In this document: positions 1-5,029 of the stretch, piece by piece
Layout of the letters: the number at the start of each line of letters is the position of its first letter
How positions within the stretch are numbered: position 1 is the first letter of the stretch
DNA from: Bacteroidia bacterium
GTDB lineage: Bacteria > Bacteroidota > Bacteroidia > Bacteroidales > UBA12481
Length of the DNA stretch: 5,257 nt
Direction of reading: 5' to 3'
Assembly (NCBI GenBank): GCA_026391235.1
Contig: JAPLDV010000131.1
Coordinates: forward strand, 1-5,257
Notes under the pieces: model-generated
Seen by the model: only the letters and a program-made list of their open reading frames with translations
Databases searched by the model: none
What the model was told of the DNA's origin: nothing
Translations under genes and position numbers: made by a program

Positions 1-1
1 T

Positions 2-484
2 GATATTCAGGGTATCAGGATAGGTCCAGGCAGAATCGCTTACCTTATTGAAAACTTTCACTACTTTCTGATTATCGAATAATACCAGATTGGTAATACT
101 AAAATTCGACTGAAAAGTAGTTTCCACTTTCATCTTCTTCAGATATCCTGTCAATAGGCTGTCAAGATTCTGCTTTTGAACCAGAGTCTTATGAAAACCT
201 TTAAGTACCACCTCTTTAAATTTGACAGTATCCGATGATTCCGGTATATATAAAGGCAGCACCTTCATAGATTGGCCATTCAGGAAATAGTACGCTGAGG
301 CTAAACCCCGGTTGTCGCCTCTTTTATCAATATAAGCAAGCCCTTTTTGCAATATCTCCCTGTACCGGTAATCAAACTTTTCGGTTTCAAGTCGATAAAT
401 CCGGGTCACCAGAAATATTTCAATGCCAACCACAATAAGGATTGCCAGGGCAGATAAGATTAGTATGGTCAGATTCTTTTTCAT
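2..484 (-). CDS. Probable sensor histidine kinase, N-terminal part only (runs off left edge)
   Basis: The reverse strand is open from an ATG at 484 to the window edge, giving 161 residues without a stop. The protein starts MKKNLTILILSAL and has one strong membrane segment at about residues 5-26. It is followed by a juxtamembrane stretch (RIYRLETEKFDYRYREIL) of the kind that follows the first membrane helix in many Bacteroidota sensor kinases. The rest is a mixed periplasmic-looking domain that includes a LDSLLxxYLKKMKVETTF segment, comparable to the LDSLL..ELK..GI pattern common in such sensors. The HAMP, dimerisation (H-box) and ATPase domains would lie beyond the edge, so kinase identity is inferred from the N-terminus and not proven. 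If correct, it is an inner-membrane sensor that phosphorylates a response regulator, probably encoded next to it outside the window. It is divergent from the exported-protein gene at 608 and shares a 123-bp regulatory gap with it. It could instead be another membrane-anchored periplasmic protein. Confidence 0.65.
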   Translation of the reverse strand, partial: MKKNLTILILSALAILIVVGIEIFLVTRIYRLETEKFDYRYREILQKGLAYIDKRGDNRGLASAYYFLNGQSMKVLPLYIPESSDTVKFKEVVLKGFHKTLVQKQNLDSLLTGYLKKMKVETTFQSNFSITNLVLFDNQKVVKVFNKVSDSAWTYPDTLNI

Positions 485-527
485 TATTCCGGAATAAAAA
501 TAGTTTAATTTCTTTCGGTAAAATCGG

Positions 528-555
528 ATTAACCTGACATTAACCCGGCATTAAC
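528..555 (+). promoter_or_regulatory. Three ATTAAC direct repeats at 11-bp period, likely response-regulator operator
   Basis: ATTAAC occurs at 528-533, 539-544 and 550-555, so the start-to-start distance is exactly 11 bp both times. The last two copies extend to CATTAACC/G. One further unit in phase upstream (516-522, CGGTAAA) matches CATTAAC at 4 of 7 positions and may be a decayed site. Direct hexamer/heptamer repeats one helical turn apart are the known binding mode of OmpR/PhoB-family response regulators, including the TTAACA-type repeats of Gram-positive PhoP. The array lies between a probable sensor kinase gene and a divergent gene, and ends 22 bp before a -7 promoter element. That position suits activation from the -33 region of the rightward promoter. 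The regulator itself is not in the window. Confidence 0.6.
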
Positions 556-577
556 GCTATCTGCATCAACAGCATCG

Positions 578-585
578 TACATTTG
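578..585 (+). promoter_or_regulatory. Bacteroidota-type -7 promoter element (TACATTTG) for the gene at 608
   Basis: TACATTTG matches the TAnnTTTG consensus of the primary Bacteroidota sigma factor at every fixed position. No TTG-type -33 element is seen about 20 bp upstream; the ATTAAC repeats occupy that place, as expected of an activator-dependent promoter. Transcription would start near 590, leaving a leader of roughly 15-20 nt that is A-rich (AATTAAAAAAAATG) and lacks a Shine-Dalgarno motif, as is common in this phylum. Confidence 0.55.
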
Positions 586-607
586 ACTCGGAAATCAATT
601 AAAAAAA

Positions 608-1360
608 ATGAATATGAAAACAAAAATTTCACTCTCGGTTCTGTTGATTATCCTGATCACCTCCCTGATAACGGTTATGGGTCAGGAACAAACAGATAAA
701 AAGAAGCAGGAAGAGAATGCTCAGAAAAAAAAGGAACAGGTGACGATAATTGTTGACACAAAAAAAGATGCTGAAAAGGATCTTCAAAAAGCCATGGAGG
801 AATCCCTCGCAGCTGAAGAAAAGGCACTGAAGTTTAAACAAAAGGCCGGATTAATTGACAATAAAGTATTTTTAAAGGATGCCGAAGCGTTACAGGATTA
901 CAAAAAGAAGCTGGATGAAATGAAAGTCCAGGGTGTTTATGAACCCTTCATTAATTACTCATTTACGCCTCCCATGCGGTGGAAATCGGAAGATAACGGG
1001 ATGTCAAATGTGTACAGCATTTATGGCGGCGACCATGAAAACACCTCTTTAAGCATCAGTAAAACCCTGGAAGAGGTAACCTTTTCCACCGACTTTTCCT
1101 ATGATGTTAAAGATGAATCATCCAGCGTCAGCTTTTTCGTATCGGGATCCATGAAAGCCGGTGAATTGAAAATCACCCTGAAAAAGCCGAATAAAACCGC
1201 TTTCCAGGAAATCACAATCTCCCCGCTGGCGGATGTCAACTGGAATCAGACATTCAGGTGGGATGAAGGTGAGACTGACGGATATCTGGGTAAATGGATT
1301 ATTTCAATCTCAGCAGCCAAGGCAAACGGCAATTACCGGGTACAGGTGAATTCGAGGTAA
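608..1360 (+). CDS. Exported protein of unknown function, charged helical N-half and beta-rich C-half
   Basis: The 250-residue product begins with a signal peptide (MNMKTK then a hydrophobic stretch at about 7-24). Cleavage is plausible near VMG-QEQ. There is no lipobox cysteine, and I see no cysteine in the whole protein. Residues 27-80 are very rich in Lys, Glu, Gln and Ala and probably form an extended helix or coiled coil, with another charged helix at about 90-107. Residues 150-250 alternate like beta strands (SVSFFVSGSMKAGELKITL, KWIISISAA, NYRVQVNSR) and end with a GNYRVQVNSR motif, resembling a small beta-sandwich. I do not recognise a named family. Start at 608 is chosen for the A-rich tract immediately upstream; the in-frame ATG at 614 is an equally good alternative. 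It is divergent from a probable sensor kinase and sits behind a putative response-regulator operator. I infer a periplasmic or cell-surface protein made on demand of that two-component system, possibly feeding back on it. Confidence 0.8.
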   Translation: MNMKTKISLSVLLIILITSLITVMGQEQTDKKKQEENAQKKKEQVTIIVDTKKDAEKDLQKAMEESLAAEEKALKFKQKAGLIDNKVFLKDAEALQDYKKKLDEMKVQGVYEPFINYSFTPPMRWKSEDNGMSNVYSIYGGDHENTSLSISKTLEEVTFSTDFSYDVKDESSSVSFFVSGSMKAGELKITLKKPNKTAFQEITISPLADVNWNQTFRWDEGETDGYLGKWIISISAAKANGNYRVQVNSR

Positions 1361-1388
1361 TAATTACGATAATTTCCCCGGACGCAGT

Positions 1389-1414
1389 GTAGAGACGGAT
1401 AAATCCGTCTCTAC
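1389..1414. repeat. Perfect 12-bp-arm palindrome, REP-like interspersed element
   Basis: GTAGAGACGGAT at 1389-1400 and its exact reverse complement at 1403-1414 are separated by only AA. The arms could be extended by wobble pairs at 1388/1415 and 1387/1416 in RNA. GTAGAGACG...CGTCTCTAC palindromes are, to my recollection, a widespread interspersed type in Bacteroidota and cyanobacteria. The hairpin lies 29 bp after the stop of the upstream gene but is followed by GTGCATTATG and not a T-run, so it is not a canonical intrinsic terminator. It may still slow polymerase or protect the mRNA 3' end. Confidence 0.75.
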
Positions 1415-1454
1415 GTGCATTATGCAGCATCCGCGTAATTCCGCGTGTGATTTA

Positions 1455-1462
1455 TATCTTTA
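1455..1462 (+). promoter_or_regulatory. Candidate -7 element (TATCTTTA) for the M28 peptidase
   Basis: TATCTTTA matches TAnnTTTG at five of six fixed positions, with only the last G replaced by A. It lies 38 bp before the peptidase start, which would leave a leader of about 30 nt. No clear TTG -33 element is seen upstream. It is the best promoter candidate in the 139-bp gap between the two plus-strand genes and suggests the peptidase has its own transcript. Confidence 0.35.
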
Positions 1463-1499
1463 CCTCCATAAATGACATTAAAAACCAAAATCTTATTAC

Positions 1500-3179
1500 A
1501 TGAAACCAACCCGCATGATCGCACTGATGGCGGTGGCACTGTTAGCTACCGGCCTGGCGAAAGCACAGCATGATCCCATCCAGATGGGATTGAATGCAAT
1601 CACTAAAGAAGCGATTAAAGGACAATTAGACTTTCTGGCTTCAGATTGGACCGAAGGCCGTGAAACCTCAACAAAAGGTGAATTCATGGCAGGGGATTTC
1701 ATTGCCTCAGTTTTCCAAATCTACGGTGTTCAGCCTGCCGGTGATATGGCTGGCGGCGGTTATTCTTTCAGCGCGGATCAAATGTACCTTTATATGTCCG
1801 GCGACCGGCCTAAAATGGCCCCTCCCACCCGCAGCTATTTTCAGAATATTCCTTTTGTTCAAACCCTTACCAGTGAATCCAGTATGGAGCTGATTACCAA
1901 AGAAGGCTCGGTAGAACGCAGATTTCTTTTGAGCAAAGGGAACGATTATAATTTTTGGGGTGGAGGAACCGGTCAGGATATTACGGCTCCGGTAGTATTC
2001 GTCGGCTACGGTTATAAAAATGATTCCATTGGTTATGATGATTTTAAAGGAATCGATGTTAAAGGAAAGATTGTTCTCAGGATCAACGGATTACCCGGAA
2101 TGAAGGATACTCTTTCGGTGGCTTACAAAAAGCTGAACCTGAAAGACAGGAATGCGATGTATAAAACATATGAGGTTAAGGATAACCTGTTGAAAAAATT
2201 TGAAATCGCCGGTGTTATTGATTATCCTGGGTATCCCCAGGGTTCACCTGCCAATTATCCTTTCAGATTTAATACCAGGATATATGAAGGAGATAAAAGA
2301 CTTAGTTCCGGCCAGTTAGACATCAGCCTGCCAGTTGATACTCTGACCTCAGCCATACTGAACATTTCAGCTTCACCGAAAATCCTAACCGAGCTCATGA
2401 ATGGTGCGGGCATTAACATCAAGGAGTTTGAAGAAAATGCCGCTAAGCTCAAACCGGGGTCAAAAGAGATGAAGGGTAAATCAATCCATTTAATAAACAC
2501 AGTCACTACTCAAACGGTTCGCGGCAGGAATGTATTGGCAAAGATTGAAGGCGAGAATCCGAATGAAGTTATCGTGGTGGGTGCACATTATGATCATCTT
2601 GGAACCTACAATGGATATATATGGAACGGTGCCGACGACAATGCTTCGGGAACGGTCGGCGTGATGACCCTTGCCAAGGCCTTTATCGCATCGCGAGTTA
2701 AGCCCAAAAAGACCATCATTTTCGCAGCCTGGACCGGTGAGGAAAAGGGATTGCTGGGGTCGAACTATTGGGTGGACAAATATCCCAAAAAAGAGAATCT
2801 GGTATTGAACCTGAATTTCGATATGATATCCCGCAGGCCGGAAAAAGATACATCCGGGTTTAAAGCCGGGATGGATTTTACCGAGGCCTACCCTATTCTG
2901 AAGAATCTGGTAGACAGTGCAAATACCAAATATGAGCTGGGACTGGAAATAAAGTTCAGGCCTTCAAAGCAACCCATGGCGGGCACCGATTTTACGCCAT
3001 TCTCGATGAAGAAAGTTCCGATTTACGGTTTTGATGCTGCCTTTACCGCAGATTATCATGGACCTATGGATCATTCTGACAAAGCAAACCTCGATTTGAT
3101 GCAAAAGATCATCAAGGCAGGATTTGTGAGTTTGTATGAGCTGGCGAACACGGAGGGAAAGATCGGGGGGGCGAAATAA
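1500..3179 (+). CDS. Secreted M28-family zinc metallopeptidase (aminopeptidase-like) with PA-type region
   Basis: This 559-residue protein has a type I signal peptide (MKPTR, hydrophobic core to about residue 20, AKA-Q cleavage site). Met1 is preferred to Met6 because it supplies the positive n-region. Residues 36-80 carry the usual M28 lead-in (FLASD, EGRET, VQPAG). Residues about 110-340 include a protease-associated-type segment (PVVFVGYG, YDDFKGIDVKGKIVL at 165-193). The catalytic domain has every expected motif: HYDHLG (His363 zinc ligand, Asp365), GADDNASG (Asp379 or Asp380 bridging ligand), WTGEEKG (Glu414 general base, Glu415 ligand), NFDM (Asp441 ligand), GTDFTPF, and YHGPMDH (His520 ligand). 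It should therefore be an active co-catalytic di-zinc exopeptidase, removing N-terminal residues from peptides in the periplasm or outside the cell. Exact substrate preference cannot be read, and glutamyl-peptide or carboxypeptidase variants exist in M28. No C-terminal secretion (T9SS) domain is seen. Its 3' end converges on the transporter gene. Confidence 0.93.
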   Translation: MKPTRMIALMAVALLATGLAKAQHDPIQMGLNAITKEAIKGQLDFLASDWTEGRETSTKGEFMAGDFIASVFQIYGVQPAGDMAGGGYSFSADQMYLYMSGDRPKMAPPTRSYFQNIPFVQTLTSESSMELITKEGSVERRFLLSKGNDYNFWGGGTGQDITAPVVFVGYGYKNDSIGYDDFKGIDVKGKIVLRINGLPGMKDTLSVAYKKLNLKDRNAMYKTYEVKDNLLKKFEIAGVIDYPGYPQGSPANYPFRFNTRIYEGDKRLSSGQLDISLPVDTLTSAILNISASPKILTELMNGAGINIKEFEENAAKLKPGSKEMKGKSIHLINTVTTQTVRGRNVLAKIEGENPNEVIVVGAHYDHLGTYNGYIWNGADDNASGTVGVMTLAKAFIASRVKPKKTIIFAAWTGEEKGLLGSNYWVDKYPKKENLVLNLNFDMISRRPEKDTSGFKAGMDFTEAYPILKNLVDSANTKYELGLEIKFRPSKQPMAGTDFTPFSMKKVPIYGFDAAFTADYHGPMDHSDKANLDLMQKIIKAGFVSLYELANTEGKIGGAK

Positions 3180-3195
3180 AAGAAGAATTGCACGC

Positions 3196-3220
3196 GGTCC
3201 CCGCTTTCGCGGGGATGACA
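3196..3220 (-). repeat. REP-like hairpin repeat, copy 1
   Basis: The 25-bp unit contains CCCCGC-TTTC-GCGGGG at 3199-3214, a perfect 6-bp stem extended by a T-A pair, followed by ATGACA. It is identical to the copy at 3247-3271. Read on the minus strand it is TGTCAT, then CCCCGC, a GAAA loop and GCGGGG. It lies 16 bp after the peptidase stop codon in the convergent gap, where it could act as a weak bidirectional transcription barrier. There is no adjoining T-run. Confidence 0.85.
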
Positions 3221-3246
3221 GAAAAGGGCTTGCTGGTTGTGGTAAA

Positions 3247-3271
3247 GGTCCCCGCTTTCGCGGGGATGACA
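3247..3271 (-). repeat. REP-like hairpin repeat, copy 2
   Basis: This is an exact 25-bp copy of the unit at 3196, in the same orientation and 51 bp further on, with an unrelated 26-bp stretch between them. It is 51 bp downstream of the transporter stop codon on the minus strand. The type is a short palindrome with conserved flank, as in REP elements mobilised by REP-associated tyrosine transposases; no such transposase is in the window. Confidence 0.85.
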
Positions 3272-3290
3272 AATGGCCAACGAAGTTGAC

Positions 3291-3346
3291 TGCCGGCTTC
3301 AAATTGCCTACTGCCGGCTGCCTACTGCTGACTGCTGACTGCCCAC
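3291..3346. repeat. Heptamer tandem array (TGCxxxC) overlapping the transporter 3' end
   Basis: Eight consecutive 7-bp units are in phase: TGCCGGC at 3291, a diverged unit TTCAAAT at 3298, then TGCCTAC, TGCCGGC, TGCCTAC, TGCTGAC, TGCTGAC and TGCCCAC from 3305 to 3346. The right-hand 25 bp overlap the end of the minus-strand transporter gene. Similar short CTGCxxA arrays are, to my recollection, common in intergenic DNA of Bacteroidota. Replication slippage could change the unit number. Confidence 0.8.
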
Positions 3347-4821
3347 ACCGGCAGGGCCAGATCGATGCCCAGTACGTAAATGATCAGGAAATAGAGCACT
3401 ACCGGCAGAAGGATCATGCTGATGAGTTTCAGCCAGATGCCGGATCTGGCCATATCGGCTACGGTAAGCTTATTGCTGGCAAAGATCACGGTGTTCGGTC
3501 CGGTTCCGGCGGGCATGATAAATACAAAGGAGGCCGCAAAAGTTGCGGGAAGCATCAGTATGATCGGGTTAATCTTTCCGGCAAGTGCAATACTGGCCAG
3601 GATGGGAAGAAAGATGTTGGCCGTTGCCGTATTCGAATTCATCTCGGTAAACAGCAAAACGGCGCCGCATACAATGATCAGGATGACCAGCGTCGGAAAG
3701 CCGCTGACAAATGCCAGCTGCAGGCCGATCCAGTCGGCCAGCCCGGTCGACTTGAAACCGGTGGCGAGCGCATATCCTCCGCCGACGATGACCCCGACTC
3801 CCCAGGGTACCGTACTGGCGGACTTCCAGTCGAGAAGCCGCTTCTTTTCTTTGCCCGACGGCAACATGAACAACAGAAGGGCTCCAAGCATGCCAACGGT
3901 ACTGTCCTCCACATATTCCTTTAACCCCAGCAGGGCACTCCATCCGGGAATAACAGTCTGGTCAAAAGTAAAGCCATCCCGGAAGACCCATCCCAGGACG
4001 GTGATAACGAAAATATACATGACCCTTTTCTCTCCGGGCGACATTTTGCCCATTTCCCTGAGCTCGTCGCCGATCAGCTCCCGGTTGCCCGGAATGCTGC
4101 CATTGATCTTGAAAAAGACCGTGAGGTAATACCAGATCAGGGGTAGGAAAATGATCAGGATCGGTATGCCGACTTTTAGCCAGTCGAAGAAACTGATCTT
4201 TGGTGCTAGTGGGAAAAGCTTATCCAGGATGCCGCCAAATATCAGGTTTGTCGGGGACCCGATCAGGGTAGCCACACCGCCGATACTGGCCGAGAAAGCG
4301 ATCCCGAGCATGATGGCCGCCCCAAATTTAGGTCTGGAATCCGCCTGGATTTCCTCCTTGGCAATGATGGCCATGCCGATGGGGAGCATCATCAGGGCCG
4401 CCGTAACATTGGCGATCCACATTGATAAAAATGCTGTTGCCAGCATGATGCTCAGCAGGATCCGGGGCCGGCTGGTGCCCAGGGCCTTGATCAGTACAAG
4501 GGAAATCCTCTTATGAAGATTCTGGTTTTCAATGGCTTTTGCTATGAAAAACCCTGAGATCATCAATAATACCAGATCGTGACCGTAATTGACCGCCGTT
4601 TCCCCGGCAGGCAGCACCTTCAGCAAGGGGAAAAGCAGCATCGGCAAAAATGCCGTGGCATAAATGGGTATGGCCTCGGTGATCCACCAGATTGCCATCA
4701 GCAGTGCCACTGCAGCAGCATTACGCGCGGCAACCGACATACCGGATGGAACAGGTAGCAAAAGCATGATAATCAGGAAAACTATGCCTCCGATCAGGCC
4801 CTTGTACTTGTTGGATTTCAT
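3322..4821 (-). CDS. DASS/SLC13-family anion symporter, probable di- or tricarboxylate transporter
   Basis: The 499-residue protein is almost entirely membrane helices, about 11-13, and has the usual length for this family. Family hallmarks seen are WWITEAIP (45-52), the first hairpin-loop region SMWIANVTAALMMLPIG (133-149), ATLIGSPTNLIF (184-195), the second hairpin-loop motif TEMNSNTATANIFLPI (392-407) and MPAGTGPNTVIF (436-447). Family members in the inner membrane co-transport succinate, malate, fumarate or citrate with Na+, and some carry sulfate. Absence of the cytoplasmic TrkA-C domains found in many sulfate-type members favours carboxylates. The second Ser-Asn-Thr motif is intact (396-398), but the first is replaced by Ala-Asn-Val (137-139), which may alter ion or substrate binding. 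The last residues, WAVSSQQ, and the TAG stop are encoded by a heptamer repeat. Much of the gene is GC-rich (80 of 120 bases at 3721-3840). It is convergent with the peptidase gene; a 208-bp repeat-filled gap separates it from the next minus-strand gene. Confidence 0.92.
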   Translation of the reverse strand: MKSNKYKGLIGGIVFLIIMLLLPVPSGMSVAARNAAAVALLMAIWWITEAIPIYATAFLPMLLFPLLKVLPAGETAVNYGHDLVLLMISGFFIAKAIENQNLHKRISLVLIKALGTSRPRILLSIMLATAFLSMWIANVTAALMMLPIGMAIIAKEEIQADSRPKFGAAIMLGIAFSASIGGVATLIGSPTNLIFGGILDKLFPLAPKISFFDWLKVGIPILIIFLPLIWYYLTVFFKINGSIPGNRELIGDELREMGKMSPGEKRVMYIFVITVLGWVFRDGFTFDQTVIPGWSALLGLKEYVEDSTVGMLGALLLFMLPSGKEKKRLLDWKSASTVPWGVGVIVGGGYALATGFKSTGLADWIGLQLAFVSGFPTLVILIIVCGAVLLFTEMNSNTATANIFLPILASIALAGKINPIILMLPATFAASFVFIMPAGTGPNTVIFASNKLTVADMARSGIWLKLISMILLPVVLYFLIIYVLGIDLALPVWAVSSQQ

Positions 4822-4842
4822 AATTTGGCAAGATTCAGATTA

Positions 4843-4863
4843 AGGGAGGGGGTCCCGGCTTGC
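4843..4863 (-). repeat. Degenerate partial REP-like copy
   Basis: AGGGAGGGGGT at 4843-4853 recurs exactly at 4878-4888, a 35-bp offset. The following bases (CCCGGCTTGCG) resemble the CCCGCTTTCGCG that follows the second copy. This looks like a decayed or partially duplicated left half of the neighbouring element. Confidence 0.5.
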
Positions 4864-4874
4864 GTAATTTCGCG

Positions 4875-5008
4875 GTCAGGGAGGGGGTTCCCGCTTTCGC
4901 GGGGATGACAATAGCTAACGCGGGCCGTCAGTTAAGCCCGCAAGAGCGTTGTCATCCCGACAGGGCCTGCCCCCGCGGAAGCGGGGGGGTCGGGATCCCC
5001 TCCCTGAC
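4875..5008. repeat. Nested 134-bp inverted repeat of two opposed REP-like units (REPIN/BIME-like)
   Basis: The outer arms are a perfect 12-bp inverted repeat, GTCAGGGAGGGG at 4875-4886 and its complement at 4997-5008. Inside the left arm is a third copy of the 25-bp hairpin unit (4886-4910, one mismatch from copies 1 and 2). GGGATGACAA at 4902-4911 pairs with TTGTCATCCC at 4949-4958. The right arm carries a two-tier hairpin: ATCCCGAC (4954-4961) with GTCGGGAT (4989-4996) enclosing CCCCCGC-GGAA-GCGGGGG (4970-4987). The centre has another small stem, GCGGGC (4920-4925) with GCCCGC (4936-4941). Opposed REP units form the composite elements known in other bacteria as BIMEs or REPINs, which move non-autonomously. 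Transcripts across it would be heavily folded and could separate expression of the genes on either side. Confidence 0.75.
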
Positions 5009-5029
5009 AACGGAATTCACCAAAGACGA

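Larger units (their letters stand above)
4822..5029. other. Repeat-filled intergenic gap upstream of the transporter
   Basis: No open frame of credible coding character is present. The gap is dominated by REP-like sequence (4843-5008, described separately). No convincing promoter for the transporter is seen; the best resemblance on the minus strand, GAATCTTG near the start codon, is poor. The transporter may be read through from the gene beyond 5030 or rely on a promoter hidden in the repeats. Confidence 0.6.

Noticed and set aside
486..502. Palindrome ATTCCGGAAT (486-495) and a TATTTTTA -7-like box (minus strand, 495-502) before the kinase start
   Set aside because: The palindrome is only 10 bp, and the box misses the final G and would leave almost no leader, so neither is convincing as a regulatory element.
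1389..1414. Intrinsic terminator for the gene at 608
   Set aside because: The stem is strong but no T-run follows on either strand, and the sequence looks like an interspersed repeat.
3196..3271. Possible minimal CRISPR (25-bp repeat, 26-bp spacer, 25-bp repeat)
   Set aside because: There are only two units here, the repeat is a REP-like palindrome that recurs dispersed at 4886 and inverted at 4949-4987, and no cas genes are present.
2964..3302. Minus-strand open frames over the convergent gap containing SSPRKRGP or CHPRESGD
   Set aside because: These peptides are the familiar spurious translation of CCCCGC-type REP repeats and overlap the conserved 3' end of the peptidase gene.
3136..3924. 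Long plus-strand open frame (262 codons) antisense to the transporter
   Set aside because: It starts inside the peptidase gene, runs through the REP hairpins and heptamer array, and has low-complexity, polar sequence. The minus-strand transporter has full family motifs, so this is a shadow frame.
3416..4516. Other plus-strand open frames (237 and 121 codons) within the transporter
   Set aside because: They are antisense frames of a long GC-rich gene with no domain-like sequence or own start signals.
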